A stretch of DNA of 64,000 nucleotides from Embiotoca jacksoni (GCA_022577435.1 JAKOON010000011.1:13064818-13128817); one strand, 5' to 3'. Shown: positions 38,829 to 53,700, counted from the stretch's first letter. Notes: generated by a model from the letters alone, not told the origin. Numbers and translations are program-made.

Positions 38829-41618
38829 CGCACATTAGAAGTCAAATTGTTTCAAGTGTGACCTTCTCTCCTCACGCAGACACGCACGGACACGAAGAAT
38901 ATTGCTGTTGACAGAAATCACGCCACCGGTTTGAAGGAGAGTAACCTTTTCAGAGACACTAAGGTCAGTGTGGAATCAAAGTGACACGGAGTCTCTTACA
39001 GGCGATCCGGACGGTGGCCTTGCGGCTCTTGGAGGTTCCCAGGTGGCTCCAGGCGACGCAGAGACACCAGTAGTCCTCCGGGCCGTGGAAGTCCTCCACC
39101 TGCTGACGCGACACGTTGATCGTCACCTCGCGGATCTTCAGCCCTGCGAAATCAAGACAAAAACAAACAAAACAAAAAAAAACACCGAAAAAGGACGATT
39201 GCTCAGATTAGGATGATCGATCAACGGGGAGGAAGATTTGCAGGGACAAGATGATGAGTCAATTCTGAATCTGATAGGATTATCAACGGCAAACAGAGCT
39301 GCCGTTTGCCAGGAGAGGCAGCTTGTCAAACCAGATGCATTCGAGCTTGGACAACAATTCAAACTGTATACTTTAATCTGGTTCAAATCCACAGAGCTTC
39401 ATTATGAATATTAATATCGACTGTATTACTAGCCTTTGGCAAAGTCTTTTTAAAGTTTGGAAAACAGATGGCCAGCGACGCATTGTGCTCGAAATTGTTC
39501 GTGAGCCTTCGTATCCTCTTCCACTATCTGTAAACTGGAATCCATTTATACAGAAGTGACACTAAATACTTCGCAGTGGAAGCGTTAACTGAGAGCAGGA
39601 ACACATCAGCTTCTTATTGTTTTAAGGCAGAGCGTGAACGTTTGAAGGGCCCTATAATTTAAAAGGTAGAGGAGAGAGAGAAAGCGAGACTGGCAACACA
39701 GTGCAATTAAATCCTGCATCATTATACACAGACACTTCCTACGACAATCAAATCATCTATTTCCAGCAGCAGAACTTTGACTCCGTGTCGCGCGGGTTGT
39801 TCGTTAATATTCGCTATATTGTCTGTGATGCAGCCCATAATGAGGCGGGCATGAAACGAGCACTTCCCCAGACAACTGATGGGAATTTAAAAGCCCGGTG
39901 TTTCAATTATGCCAAACTATGCACAAAAAAGATGACAGGCCCCCGGACCATTAATGTATAATAGGAGAGCTTTATTGGGTATCCAGGAAATTGCAGCTTT
40001 CAACCGATGTGCGTGATGTGATGTCGGTCTAACCCCGCGGAAAAACCTGAATTTCAGTCAGACGACTTTAACGGATTTATTAATATGTGCACGGAGAGTT
40101 ATGAACAGTTCATGTTTGGTATCTGGTGTCCAACTTTGTCAGTCCCCGCAGGATGCAATTAAGGCTGCACAGTGGGGAGCGGAGGGAAGGACGTTAACAC
40201 GTAGCCAGCCCACGATAAAAATCTTGCGTTACAGGCTTTGGATAGATTTTGTTTTGGGGATGTTAATGATGAAATAAAAGTGAAGCAGTGACACTGTTGT
40301 GTTCGAAGGGAGCTGCAGTAGGAAGGAGCAACATAACCGAAGCACAACGGCTGGAACAAGTGTCGCGTCATAACTTCGTGCTTTTATATGATGGCGTCGT
40401 TAAATGATTTCACAATCCAACCTCTGTGCGAAGTCTTTAATTTTTTGTTGTTGTTTTTTTTAATGTGCTCTATAAATAAACTGACTTGACTTGACAGCAG
40501 CCAGACCTGTTTTCTTGTTTTTTACAGTTGTTTTTTTTGTTTGGTTTTTTTTTTCAAGTGAGGACTAATTCTGAGTTGTACTGACAGAATGTTTTCAACC
40601 TCTGATCTGCAAAGTGGAAGATAGAAATTCTGATTTTGTAACGCCTGGATGGGCGACGTTGTGTCTGCAGCGCGGTTTTGTCCTGTCATCCGTGTGGCTT
40701 CACACCCCACTGAGACTGTTTTAGAAGGGAAGCATTTTGTCTGTCTGATTTTGTTGAGTAAATTTTCCTTGACTTTCGGGCTTCTAGCGCGGATAAGTGA
40801 GCTTAGGTAGTTAAATGCGTCTTCATTGTCTGCTTGATTGTGTTTATTGTTTTTATTTCCTGGTTTGTGGTGCTGTACCTGATAAGACAAAACTAATACA
40901 AGCTGGCTGTGTTTCAGTTTCATCCTCCCTTTTTTTTGTATCTGTATTTCACATAGAGTGCCTGTTAGCAGGAGGAGACTGCATTTCTTCTCCTGTTTCA
41001 CAGACTGTGGAGGTAAATGTTGTTATAGGAATGTACTGTTCCTGTTCCTTACTTCCCGTCTCGCAGATTTGCTCTGTGTGGCTTAACAAAGATTGTATTT
41101 GAGCAGACTGAGGAGCCACTTCTGAAACACCCTCTGACACAACTGACATAGCTGTAAAACGACACCGGAGGAATCCAGCCAAAAAGATTTACATTGAATG
41201 TTATAACCTAATGATATGTCACAATTAAATCAAACTTTAGTTAAAGTTAACATTTTCAAGATTTAGGTCGTGGGTGATTTGGCGCCACCTGTGGACACTG
41301 ATGGTATCAGCACTTAAATACTACCGAAAACTATAAACTCTCCTTGATCAGCTGCACGTGCTTTGTCTGTTTACAGTGCAGCCAACAAACTCGCGCTGAT
41401 TAATTCAACGATTCAGTCAATAATTGGCCTTCTTTCGCCATAAGCTGCCCGTCACCGACAAACTCCTTAACTGTGGCTGGTTCTTCTTGTTCCGTATCTC
41501 CCTCCAATATTTAAGACAGATACCAAAAAAATGCCAAGTGACAATATCCTGCTTTGTAGACACGTTTTTGTTGGATGAGCTCATTAACAGCTACCGTTAC
41601 TGCATTAATCCTTCATAA

Positions 41619-41651
<33 letters not shown>

Positions 41652-44080
41652 ACCAGTTTATTTTGCCAGTGATGTGATTTCACTGAATGAACAGCAGTAG
41701 GAAATGTTGGGTTTGGGTTTGCAGTACTTGATACAGCTCTGATGTGTCTAGAGGAGAGCGAACAGTAAAGTGTGAGGCGGCTGTGATAGAATCACAAACA
41801 GTGGCGCTGGATTACATGCATGCATCGTTTCCAATCTCCTCGCGTGTCGGCAGGCAATTACAATCCAGCATGAGGACGGCAGACTCCACCACCAACCAGG
41901 GAAAACCCTGCACAGATAAGTAATTATAGACATTTCTGATATGATCAGCATGGTGCTCAATCTAAAGCGATGTTTGATTTCTTCAAAATAGAAGAAGTAT
42001 AACTTTAAACAATGAAAATTTGAATTTCGGTCTCTATTGATTTGCATTTTCATACAACCTTGTTAAAGTTTAAGATTTCCTGGAGGCAGATCCTCTCCGA
42101 TTTTTTGGAAAACGGCTAACAAGTCGTGCTTAACGGGCGCATCTCGCAGCAGCTGTTCTGAAATCGCTGCAAAGCTCGGCCTCTCGTGGCTTATCGCTTA
42201 ATTACGCAGACCTACACTTGTCGAGGAGTTGTCTCTCCACAGGCCGTCATGCCGAACGCTGCAGACAGCAGCTTAGACGCGGGGCCGGGATTAAATGAAA
42301 ACTAATAATGTGAAATGAAAGGTTATCAAAGGGAGCCTAATGAAGTAATGTAAAACAGTAATGTTCTCTGAAGACACTGTAATCCTCCGCAATGACTGAC
42401 TGATATTATGTACAATAACCCCCCCCCCCCCACCCCCCACCTCCATCTACTCCTCCTCTCCACTGCCACAAATTAGAGACTTAATCAACATGCCTGATTA
42501 AGTGAGAGTGAGGCAGATTTAACTACAGGAAAATAAAAACACAAGATTGCACTCGAGTGAGGGGTACATTTGTCATGAAATCAGGAGAAATCTGCAGTGT
42601 CAGTGTGAGACTGAAGTGAAACTCTCTTTGGGCTCAGCGCAACGGTGACGTAAAAGAGTATGAACATGTTATTTAGATACAAAGGATTTGATTTCTCGCT
42701 CTCCTCCTGAGTCTCATAACTCCCGTCAGACGTCAGGATCTCCGATTTCTGCTAAATGATAAATGCCCATTGAAGTTTTGAAATTATTTGAAAGTATATT
42801 GTATATAATTTTGATATTTTCTTCTGTATCAGAGTTAAACAGGTGTTTGTTGTCTACCGTGCAATCAGTAGCTGCTAAAGTGGTCGCCAAAGCAGCATGT
42901 TGCAAATTTACTCAAATGTGAAGAAACCTAAAGGCTTTTAAAGACAGTTTGAATTTCAATACCCAGACTGTAATAAAATGTATTGAAATGGAAACCCTTT
43001 TCGGGGCTGAAAGTTGAAGTCAGTGCGAAAGCACCTTAAAGTGCAATACCGCTGCGGGCCACTAGGGGGTGGCTCCAAAAAAACCTTCAATAGATTTCCA
43101 TTCAAAAAGTATCAACTTCTCAAGAAATACTAAGTCAATCCTTTTTTTCTGGAACTCAATATATTGTCATGTTTGTTCTGGTGGTTCGTCTGAAGACAAA
43201 CGACTGAAATGAAGCAATCTAGAGAAAGTCTGAGATTTTTGTAACAAACATATAAATACAGTTTCAGTAGCTTGTTGTTGCACCTCTGACATTCAGCGAG
43301 TCTGGTGGTTCAGTAATGGAGGAAATGTATTCTATTTTCTAATACTGTAATGTAATTTAAAATGACTAGAAGCTGATATTCTTTCATGAAGGCACAGTGG
43401 GCTCAGAAAGCATTGATAAACTTCTGATGAGTTTTGATATTTTTTTTATCATCTTCAGTGGAGCACACGAGCAAAGGAAAACTGGGTCAGTCCATCTGCG
43501 GCGCTGTCTTAAAATTTTTAGTTGAAAATTTCAAATTCTTGTTAGCGAATGCTCAAAATAATCAAAGTCACACCTTCATATCTCTGTCTGATGTAACTTT
43601 TAAACTTCACTAAGTGCTTTTGGTCGAGCAATTTCACCACTGGCTTGTGACAATAGCCCGAAGCGCCTGAGGAGACGAGGGAATAAGTTCAGTCTTGCCG
43701 TCTCTTAATTCACAATCAGACTTCCTCATCTTTATTAATGACGAGGGAAAACAAGAAGAAAACTAATGAATAAACAACTCTGTGCTCGTCCTGATGGGAT
43801 GTTTTAAGGTGAAAAGCAGACAAACTGAGTCAGAGCTCTGCAGATTCACTTCAGGAAATAAAACAAAAGTGATGCCTTCCGTATCGGCCTGAGTCAGATT
43901 ATTCAAACACAAACAACAACAAAATAATTCCACTCTGCTTGAATGTCATTCCATCACAGATGTATTCAAATGCAAATGCAGGAAAACTCGGTAGTAAATA
44001 GCACCCACATGGAAGGCCGGGGTATTGTTGGTTTGACTGAGGGCTGTGGCTTTTCTTTTGAAAGCCAAGATAAACAAAGG

Positions 44081-44119
<39 letters not shown>

Positions 44120-45133
44120 GGAAGACACTCCGACTTCCAGGTTGCCTCACATTAAGCGGAGATCAAAGAGCTTTTTTGTCGAATGGTCCGAAATGGCCCT
44201 CGGTGACGCTGTTAAAGAAAATATCCTGCAAACTGCTCGGTCATGCCGACGATAACAGTTACTTCTCTGCATTCAGTAACACAAACAGCCATTCAGCTGG
44301 CTTTTCCGTTAGGGTTGTCCCGAAGTGGCTGTTTATTTTCCTTTTCACCCTTTTTTTTTTTTTTTTTTCTTCTCCCTCTGCTTTGCCTTCAGGCTCCTGA
44401 CAACAGACTTGAAGGTGGAGCGGCTTCCTCTTCAATCGTGTCCTTAAATACGCCTCTAATCGAGTCACGAAGGGACACGGGAAGGCCGACGCTCACTTAT
44501 CATCCTCTCGTTTTCTTTTTTTCCTTCCCGATGTCTCCGTTTTGTTTTTTGTCTTTGGCGCGGAGCATGCTGTGTCTTTCTCCTGGCTTTAGCCCATTGT
44601 TTTGTCTTGGCTTGGTCGACGAAGAGGCCCCTAAGAGAGCCGGGCACTGCCAGCGAACAAGTGGCTTGATCCGAGCGGCTTGTGCTTGGCCGGGACCCGA
44701 CTGGTCCGGCTCAGCTCAGCCTCCTCTGGGATGTCTCTGTCGTACTTAACGTTGCAGCAGGGAGTGCAGGGTGGGAGGGGAGGGGGGGGGGGGAATTTCT
44801 TCCCTGAATTCTCCATCGTCTGAAGGGGGTGAGATCCTCGTGAGGCAGCCGTGTGTACGTAGCGGGTGACACGGCGTGGGCTACGTGGGTTGTTTTTTTT
44901 TGGGGCCGGTGGGACGGATATCGCTTCAGGAGGAGCGTCTGTCTGATGTGAACCCGGCTTTGGTTAAACATTTGTGTGATGTGACATTGCGGCGTGCTGC
45001 TCGGCATGTAAGGGGGTGGGGGGGGGTGGGGGGAGGGTGGTGGGCTGCGAGGGTTGGCTGAAGGCCAGACACAGACGAACCCTGCTAGACAAGCGGAACA
45101 TGCTCCCAGCAACATCTCCAAGTCTGGTCCCAG

Positions 45134-45176
<43 letters not shown>

Positions 45177-48100
45177 ATACTTAATCCCGGCAACCGAAGG
45201 GACGCATTACTCCGCGCATGAAAAAATCATGATAATTCAAGCCATTTAAAATGCTGCGAGTCCTTATTTATGTCATCCCCCCCCCCCCTCCTCCCGTCCT
45301 CCCCAGTCGCCTTGTTTATGTTTATCCGAAAGCCGCGTGTCTGCTTATTAGGAACTGCTTCTGCATACATAAGTACTTTCCACTCTGTGGGCCACTTCAT
45401 TTGTCTCACTTCCATTTCTTTAACTAATAGTTTGTGACACCGAGAGACTCGCTGGCATCCCCCACCCCCCCTCTACCTCCCCCAACCACCACCACCAGCC
45501 TGCACCTCTCAGTCTCTGTTGCGATGATATCTCACCGGCTTCTGTAGGATCATAATACACAACATCCACACTTCCTCTTACTTCCCCTGCATTCACGGCC
45601 CTTTCCCTCAATCACTATCTCTTAATCACTGGAACCAAAACGAGCGCCTCGGTGTCCACTTTCAGCCTCTCTTTTCACTCTCCCGTCGCCCTCTCTCCAT
45701 TTCCAACGTCCTCTTTCTCCTATTAGCCCCCCCCCCCCCCACCCCTCTTTTCTCTTATCTCTCCATCAAAGTATCATCCTTTCAGTCTATTTAGACCCCA
45801 CATATCCCCTGTGCTCCACCTTCCTCCCTCCTCTCCTTTCACCCCGTCCTTCAATAATCTCTCCGGTTCTATCACTCATTTCCATCTCTCAGCTCTCTTA
45901 CAGCGTCCCCCCCCCCGCCCCCACAAAAAAAGAGCCGAAAATAAAGTCATCTTCTGTGATAGGTCAGAGCACCCAATATGCTTGCCTTGTCTCTGGCATC
46001 TCGAGGCAAGCCAATTTCCCTATAAAAAAAAAAATACAGAAACGGATTGATTTGGTGTCTGTAAAGACTCGATACAGCTCCCTGAAATCAATCGGACGAG
46101 ATTATCAGAGCGAGTTGTTTTCCTTGAAGGGAGGTCAGGATCTGGGTATGAGAGATGACTACATGGAATGTCTAGCTGAGCCTTGTCTGCTGGTGGTTTA
46201 TCAAACGTCTTAGCAATTGCAAAGGGAATAAATGCGCAGAATTTGAAGATACGATGTTATTGTTTGTCAGTAATCGTGTTGTACAAAAAGCTGATCTAGG
46301 TACCTTTTTATTGACAAAATCCAAACTTCTGAGGATAAATTCAGATCAAACACATCACGACGTACTTCAAAAAAAAAAATAAAAATCATTATACAGCAAG
46401 TAGTTCCGACGCAGAGATCTGATTGGTCAACTGAACATTTGGACATCACACCCCCGCTCATCACTAGAAATATCACTCCACCGTCGCAATGGAAATATAT
46501 AATTGGAATTGAATGTTATATAACATGCAATATACTGTTATTTGTAGTTGTTAAAGGTCCATTAAATGTGACCCATTTGGTGAAGTTGGGTCTCTTTTGG
46601 TGCCGTTTTGTCGCTCCGAGCACCGGTACCGTAACACCACGGATAGTCGCGCACTTAAAACTCCGGTGCCGGCGAGCTTGACCGCTTTGATTTTAACACA
46701 TAAAACGGTGCTAAAATCTAAAATATACACGAGTCCATTTATGTCTTTTTTCATCGGATACCTTAGTTGCAACAACATTAAGCTCGCTAAGCAGTTTAGT
46801 GTTTCTATGTGCTGTATTTATTGAGTTTGAGAAACGATCACCAGAAAGCAGTAAAACGGACTAGAAATCGCCTCCGTTGCTAGGGTCGTTGCTAAGGGTT
46901 GGCCTACTTCCTGGAGTAGTAAACGTTGCATACATTACACAAGAGTCTATTGACTGTTTTCCAGTTGGTAGTCAACACCTCATATATTGCCATGGAAACG
47001 GAGATCGCACTAACAAAAAGTTTTATATTTTGAGAGTGAATTGCCCCACAATATGAATACATTTTGATTACACATTTTATTTAGCTGGTGACATGTTGTA
47101 TAATCACACTATTACACTTGTGGGTGTGCTTTAATATAACTAATTACGGTTAGAAAGCGCCTCGGTCCTGACCGCATCACTGTTCGTGTCAATAAAGATG
47201 TTAAAGCACACCGTGCAGGATTCAGGGCGCTAGAGTTTCTGTCTTATAATTTAGTGTGTCTCATTCTTTCTTTCTCTCCAGTGATATATTTCCCTTCCAG
47301 GATACAGTTTCAGGCCCCATCTCTTACATTAGGCCAGACAAACCTTCACAGCTTCAGGAACTGCATAACAGTATTTGATTATGTTCTCTACAGAAAGCTC
47401 GCTTCATTTGTGTTTGTGTGGGACAACCCATTACTGTCAGCCCCGGTCAGTCTCATGTTACAAAGTTCAGGTGAGGCCGGGGGCCTTTAGTGCTACAGGG
47501 AAGGCACGCATACATCAATGAAACATTCTGTAAAGGTATAAACATCTTAACGTCCTCTTTGGATGAGTAAAACAGGTGCTCACAGTTATACTTCTCACAG
47601 TTATGGATACCCACAGGGAAACTTAGAACCTACGCTTAGGCTACGTTAAGATGGCTTTAATCAAATCAGACAGACTTTCCAGACTGCCTTTGTGTGCAGA
47701 TCAGATTTGGTGTGTCCTGACATCGCCAACCTATCCGCATGGGTTGCTGTGGTAACGACGTCGACTCTCCAATGCGGAAGTTGCTGGCACGGAAGTGTTT
47801 CAGCTCGTGTTCGTGGACTGTTGTTATTGTTGTATGAAAATCGACTCTTTCTTATAGCCCTCTGCTAGTGGCAGCATATATTCTGCTCAATCGGTCTCTC
47901 TTTAAAGGATATTGTAATCGTGTGTCGCGTTGCGGAGCGCTGCAGGATATCCGTAAGTTAAACCACCTCCAAATGTGGTTTGGATCTGGATTGCAGAAAT
48001 TGCATTTCATGTGTTTGGTTTTTTTTTGCTCTTCAGACTTTCTCAAAAATGTATCTGGATATGACAAAAATCCGATTTGGGCTTACCGCCTAACTGTTCT

Positions 48101-50749
48101 GTACGGGCAACTTGTACCTCACCAAAGCATGTAATACACCCATCTGTCCACTAGAGGAGACAACGTCAGTGTCGCCTGGGTGTGAAAAGTACACAAGTGA
48201 TTAAGGCACCATGTGGTTAGGTTGAAAAAAAGCTTATAATTTAGGGTAAAATAAATCACCACGTTGCATACTGCAAGTGACTTATTTAATGTATGTTACG
48301 TTAAATTAAATACGTTATCAGGTCACTTGAAAAAAAAAAAAAAAATCCACATTGACTTTACTTTCACACTCTTTGTACTTTATAACATAACCAACATCAC
48401 ACAGTTTTCTTCAATCCTGCTCATATATGCGTGTAATTTTCACACTTAGGCGAGGCAAAGCGTGACACCGACACGGTATCCTCGAGTGGTCTGACGGGTG
48501 TATTACAGGGACTGGAACGGGTCCTAAAATGTGAAGAAAATCATTATTATATGTCCAAATGGAGTTCCATTGACAGTGCTGTAATTAGCCCTCCACATGT
48601 CGACTGTTACATTTTGCTTCCCTCTGCTCTCACCTTTGAACTTTGCTATTGTTTTCAGCACAAAACAGCATTGACGTAATGCTGCTTTAACGGAGGAAAA
48701 TCTACACCGCAAAGACAGAATACATTAAGAGAACCTTAAGTGTTGAATAAGAAATCGCATTACTGGAAAACGTGCCCAAATTATTCCATCCAGCGTCCTC
48801 TGACTTCAATCATAGCTGAACTTTTGTACTTTTCAGTCTTTTTGTAAAAAGAAACACATTTATCCAACGGTGTCGTCACCTCAGAGTAGACGTGAAGAAA
48901 GCTGAGGAAGAAGAGGTGATGTTTGATCCCCAGTTAATAGATAATCATAGTCAATTATTCATAGTGATCCTATTAATAAGGTCCGCTCTTATAAACATCT
49001 TGGTGGGAGAAGTGATACACGCTCTCTTACCCAGCATGCACTTTGTTCCCGGTTAAAGAAGAAACTATATTTCATGAGAAAACTCAGACTGTTTTTGTCA
49101 CCAGTCAGTTATTTAAGCAGCTATAGCAACATCACGGCTGCTGTATATCCTCTTGAACAGGCTGTAATGAAGGTTAATAGGGAGGAGAGGACACCTTTTA
49201 CTGCAGTCTTTATACAGTCCATATAAGTCCAATCTTATTTTCCCTCTAAACTATAAACCCATAAACAAACTCATTTTTCTTTAAACAGCAGCTTCTGAAT
49301 GAATTGATTGAGTGAGTGTTAAGATAGAAATTTGTTAGAAATGTACATCAACTATATACAATATTCAGGATTTGCTGTATTTTTAATTGGTTTTATCTTG
49401 GTTGTATCTTCTACTGCATCTTTTCTACTGCAATACTGTTAATTTTTTTTTTTTAAAGCTTTACTTTTTTGTTGGTTTGTTGTTTAGCTTATTAACAGCC
49501 AGTCTCAATGAAATCAAATTAAAAACAGTCAAATGTAAATCAGAATGTATAAACTTGTGCATTTTCCGCACTGTAATTGTTGTGTCATTAATTGTTATAA
49601 GTATGTTGCTTTATAAGTCTGGTAATTAAAGCTCTGTGAGCAAAAGAAAACATTCCACCAGGGACAGTCAAGTATCTTCCAATCTTTGGTACATATCTGT
49701 AAAAAAATATCTCTCGCATTACCAATAAAAACCATGAAGAGTGTCAATGTGTCCAAAAACATACCATAAGTATCTGTGGTTTGTATACTTCGGCTATAAA
49801 TTCACCCACTTTGAATATCAGGTCAGTCAACACGGTTTTATCTCTTGAATCATCAATAACAAAAAAGAAAAATCTAAAAAGACTAACATTTGAACAAGTA
49901 CCTACAACATCCTTCACCTCTGGAGATTTTATCAAGGAGGCAATGAAAAAACTTCAAGAAAATGTTTTACTTGGTAGGTTAAGAGACATTTCTTTGGAAG
50001 TAAATGAAAGCACTTCCGCCACTGAAGTCGCCGATTTCAGTCTCAAGCCTCGACTGAATGCAGCAATCCCGAAATTTTAGTTATTGTACATATAATTTTC
50101 AGTTCATTTGACTTTGACCGCCATCTTTTTGCTGCAAACAAAAAGCCTCAGCGTTAGTAGGGTTTTATTTTTATTTGGCATTAAACCAAAATGGGCCCAC
50201 AGTGATGCTGTATTTTTTTTTGCTTTACAGCTAAATCCATGATGTTGACGTCAATAGAAACTCATCAAAATATGGGCAGTTGAATATTAGAGGTTAAGCA
50301 TTTTCAAACAAACAGTTGTAGCGCAAATATTTTTTGCTTGAGGCAATAATTAAAAAAAAAAAGCTCAGACATGATGTGCTTGTTTCATAATTTCATATTT
50401 TTATTTCATTGGTTCATTTTTTTTTTTTAATTTAAAAGTAAATTAAACCATAATACAGTTTTCGTAAGTGTAACCGACAACCCAGAATTTGGGTTATATT
50501 TGTCAACCCACTTTTTGATAGTTTTACTTAAAATTTTTTACCATCTATTTGGTCGAAAATAAAAGCCAACATGATGGGTCAAATCAATAACCAAACCCTG
50601 CTGGTTTATAATAACCCAATTGCTGGGTCGGTCGCTTTTTTGACCTAGCACTGAGTTATCAAAAAAACCTCAAATTGGTTTATTTTTAACCAAGCATTTT
50701 TTTTTTTTGAGTGCAGTCATTTTCTGCTTTTGTTCTATAGTTGTTGTTT

Positions 50750-50780
<31 letters not shown>

Positions 50781-53700
50781 ATCTTACCAAGAGCTTGACA
50801 GACCACGAGAAGCACTTTAGCATGTTGGTGTTTGTTCTGTTTGGTATTTTCATATCATACAAGGGGTGTTTGGCAGAAAACTGAGGAGAGGTACAAACAG
50901 GTTGTTTGATTCTTTTCAAATGAGGCGGCACAAAGCAAAGTGTTGGTATTTTGGCGAAAGCCGGACCGCAGACGTGCTGAGAACGGACGCGCGAGGAGCA
51001 GGTCGTGTCGGTGAGTCCATGCTAAATCCCTGGGAGGATCCACCGTTCCAGGAATAAGGCTAATAATATAAATTTCATTTAGCACTTGCAAACGAGGAGA
51101 TGTGGCTCCGGAAAAAAAACTCCACAGGGAGTTTAAAATTAATGGCCGATACTTCACATCTGCAGGTGCCGAAAATGAAAAAAAAAAAAAAAAAAACTTC
51201 CGTTACTTTAATTTAACCCCCATAAACTGTGTGAAGGAAGAAGGACAGATCTGTGATAAATTCGCAGTCTGCAGTTTGAAAAGTAGAGCACGGGGCCGAG
51301 ATGTTGTGCGCCATGATTCACCGTGTTTACACTTATTAAATCGTGTGCGAACAGAAGTAGGCTGCTGCAGAATATCCACCAAGACTTGCGCACACATCAG
51401 ATCTGCTCAGTTGGATCTTCGTGTCACCGTGCCGGTTCATGTGACGTCCCGGTGAACGTGTTTGACACGAGCAAATCGCAGTGGAAAGAAACTCGGAGAC
51501 AATTAAAAGTTCACACTGTTCTCATTACCTCTAATTCTTCTCTCACTTTCTTCTTCCTCCTCTTCGTGTCTCCAATTCAAAAACACAGGATTACCAGCAG
51601 GAAATATTCCCGTGTGTCATAGCCTCCTTTTTTTCTTTTTTGTCTGGCAAAAGTGGCATCTCATTTGTAATTCCTGAAATGTATTTTGGGATATGATGGT
51701 GTAATACAGGAGAATAAAAAAAAGAAAAATGCGGTTTTTCATAGATTATGGAAATGATTGCCGTTTCTATCATTTATTTCTATAGTTATTGTGCAACCAA
51801 CAACAGTAGTTAAAGTATAATAACTGAGAAACATGACGTAGTTGTCGCGGCACTTTCAATATCTCCACACTTTGTCTCTAAACGCCACACAGTCTGCAGA
51901 TTTGTTGTGCCTTATTATATTCATGTCAATAAACTGTGAATCATTCAGCTGTTATTTCCCCACTCTGAGAAACTCCTCTCCTCCTTTTTAGTGAGCCGTT
52001 TTTCAAAATGACACTCTGATTGCCACATCTGTACGAGAGCAGTAATGAGACTGTCTGAGAAGTTTGATATCTGTCACCTCAGCTCACCGTCTTCTCGTCT
52101 GGTGTAGCTCTCACCTCATTATTTCATGATTCTTTATTATCCTATCGAAAACCTCTTAGTGACATCTCAGAAGAGTCTTTTTTTTTAAATTTTTTTTTTT
52201 AATAATGGCCGCATAATAATTCGTGTTTTTAAAGGGAAAGTTTCACATTTTGGGAAATATGCTTTTTTGCCTTCATACTGATAGTTATATTTGAAGGTTG
52301 ATAAAACTCTCATGGTAAGCTCAGGTGGCTAACTTAGCTTAGCATTAAGACTTGAAAAGGGGGTAAATAGCCTGGCTCTGTCCAGTAGTAGCAAAATACA
52401 CCTACAAGCATCTCTAAAGCTGCGGGAGAATGTTTTGACCCGGATGTGTATTATACCCATCAGAGCATTCGAGTATAATGTGTCAGTGTCACGTTTTGCC
52501 TCGCCGAGGCGTGAAAACTACACGCAAAGAAGGAGGGAATGTGTCGAAGCGCAGAGTCACAAAGGCCACCAGGAATCTGGCGTCAACATGGATTTCTTTG
52601 AAGTAACGCAAGTTACATACATGCATGTAGCAAATTTAACTTGAATCTAGAATCAGTAATTTAACTAATTTATGTAAAACGTCCTTTTTATGCAAACCAT
52701 AATCTTTTCCCAACCTAACCATGTGATTTTTTTGTTTCTTACTTTTGTTTTCGTACTCTTAGGCGAAGCAAAGCATGACACTAACACGGTACCCTCTAGT
52801 GGACTGACGGGTGTATTACATGCTTTGGCTTGATACAAGGCTGTGGATTTTGCGATTAATTGTGTTTTTGAATGTCTGAAGAAGGGCAAATAGTTAGTGC
52901 TTAGTGTAAAACACATACGCTAGCATGTGGCTGCTCAAGTCGTGAGCTGTCTGTGGAGTGGAGTTTTCCCCGATCAGCATTTTACTCTGTGACATTGTAT
53001 ATATCATTCATTTCCATAAAAAAAACATTTTTACATTTGGTTCTTCTTGGCAAAGAAAGCGAATAAGCACATTTTCCCAAATATGTGAGAATGTTTGGTC
53101 GTGTGCAAATTTCCGTCTCCCTTCATGCATCACTGAATCCGACATGAACTCACTGCACATTGCCCTCCTGCTGTTAATGTCATCAGATGCATTACAATTT
53201 TCCAAGTGAAACTCTTCCCATCCTCACAGTTTAATCCAGACAATAAAACATAAAAAGAAAAACAACACCTCACTCAAAAACCAAAAAAACCCCGACCTAA
53301 TAAACAAAAGCATCTAAATGATCTGATTGGATGTCCAACTTTTAGTGTCAGCGTTTATCTCCCACACTTCCTTATTGATAGATGAACTATATTTCAGGTT
53401 GACAGCAACTCATTGCCCAGTTAATGGCTTGAACAGCACAACAGTGTCATTATTCGTAATAACTGCATAATGATAATAAATGGATGTTCATTAGAGGTTC
53501 TACAACCCACACTATGTCACACAGGGATACATGACAACAACGTCTGGTTCATATCTGCATGTGACGAGAAATTATACTGTCAACCCTTTAAGGTCACGGT
53601 TTCTGTTCTAACTGAATAGATTACAATAAAACTAGATCTCTTGTTTCTTTTTCAAACTGCTTACCTCCACGCTGAGAACAATAGATCTCGATTCCAGCAG

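Noticed and set aside
38108..38845. 245-codon open frame on the minus strand
   Set aside because: Only 38778-38675 is coding (E4). The rest is intron read through, including poly-Phe from the T31 tract and low-complexity Cys-Val from a CA repeat.
44243..44749. 168-codon plus-strand frame
   Set aside because: Phe-rich from a T-run, no homology, inside intron 2.
49781..50080. 99-codon plus-strand frame (contains FIKEAMKKLQENVLLGRLRD)
   Set aside because: Looks protein-like at first sight, but has no family match I recognise, no splice context and sits in repeat-rich intron.
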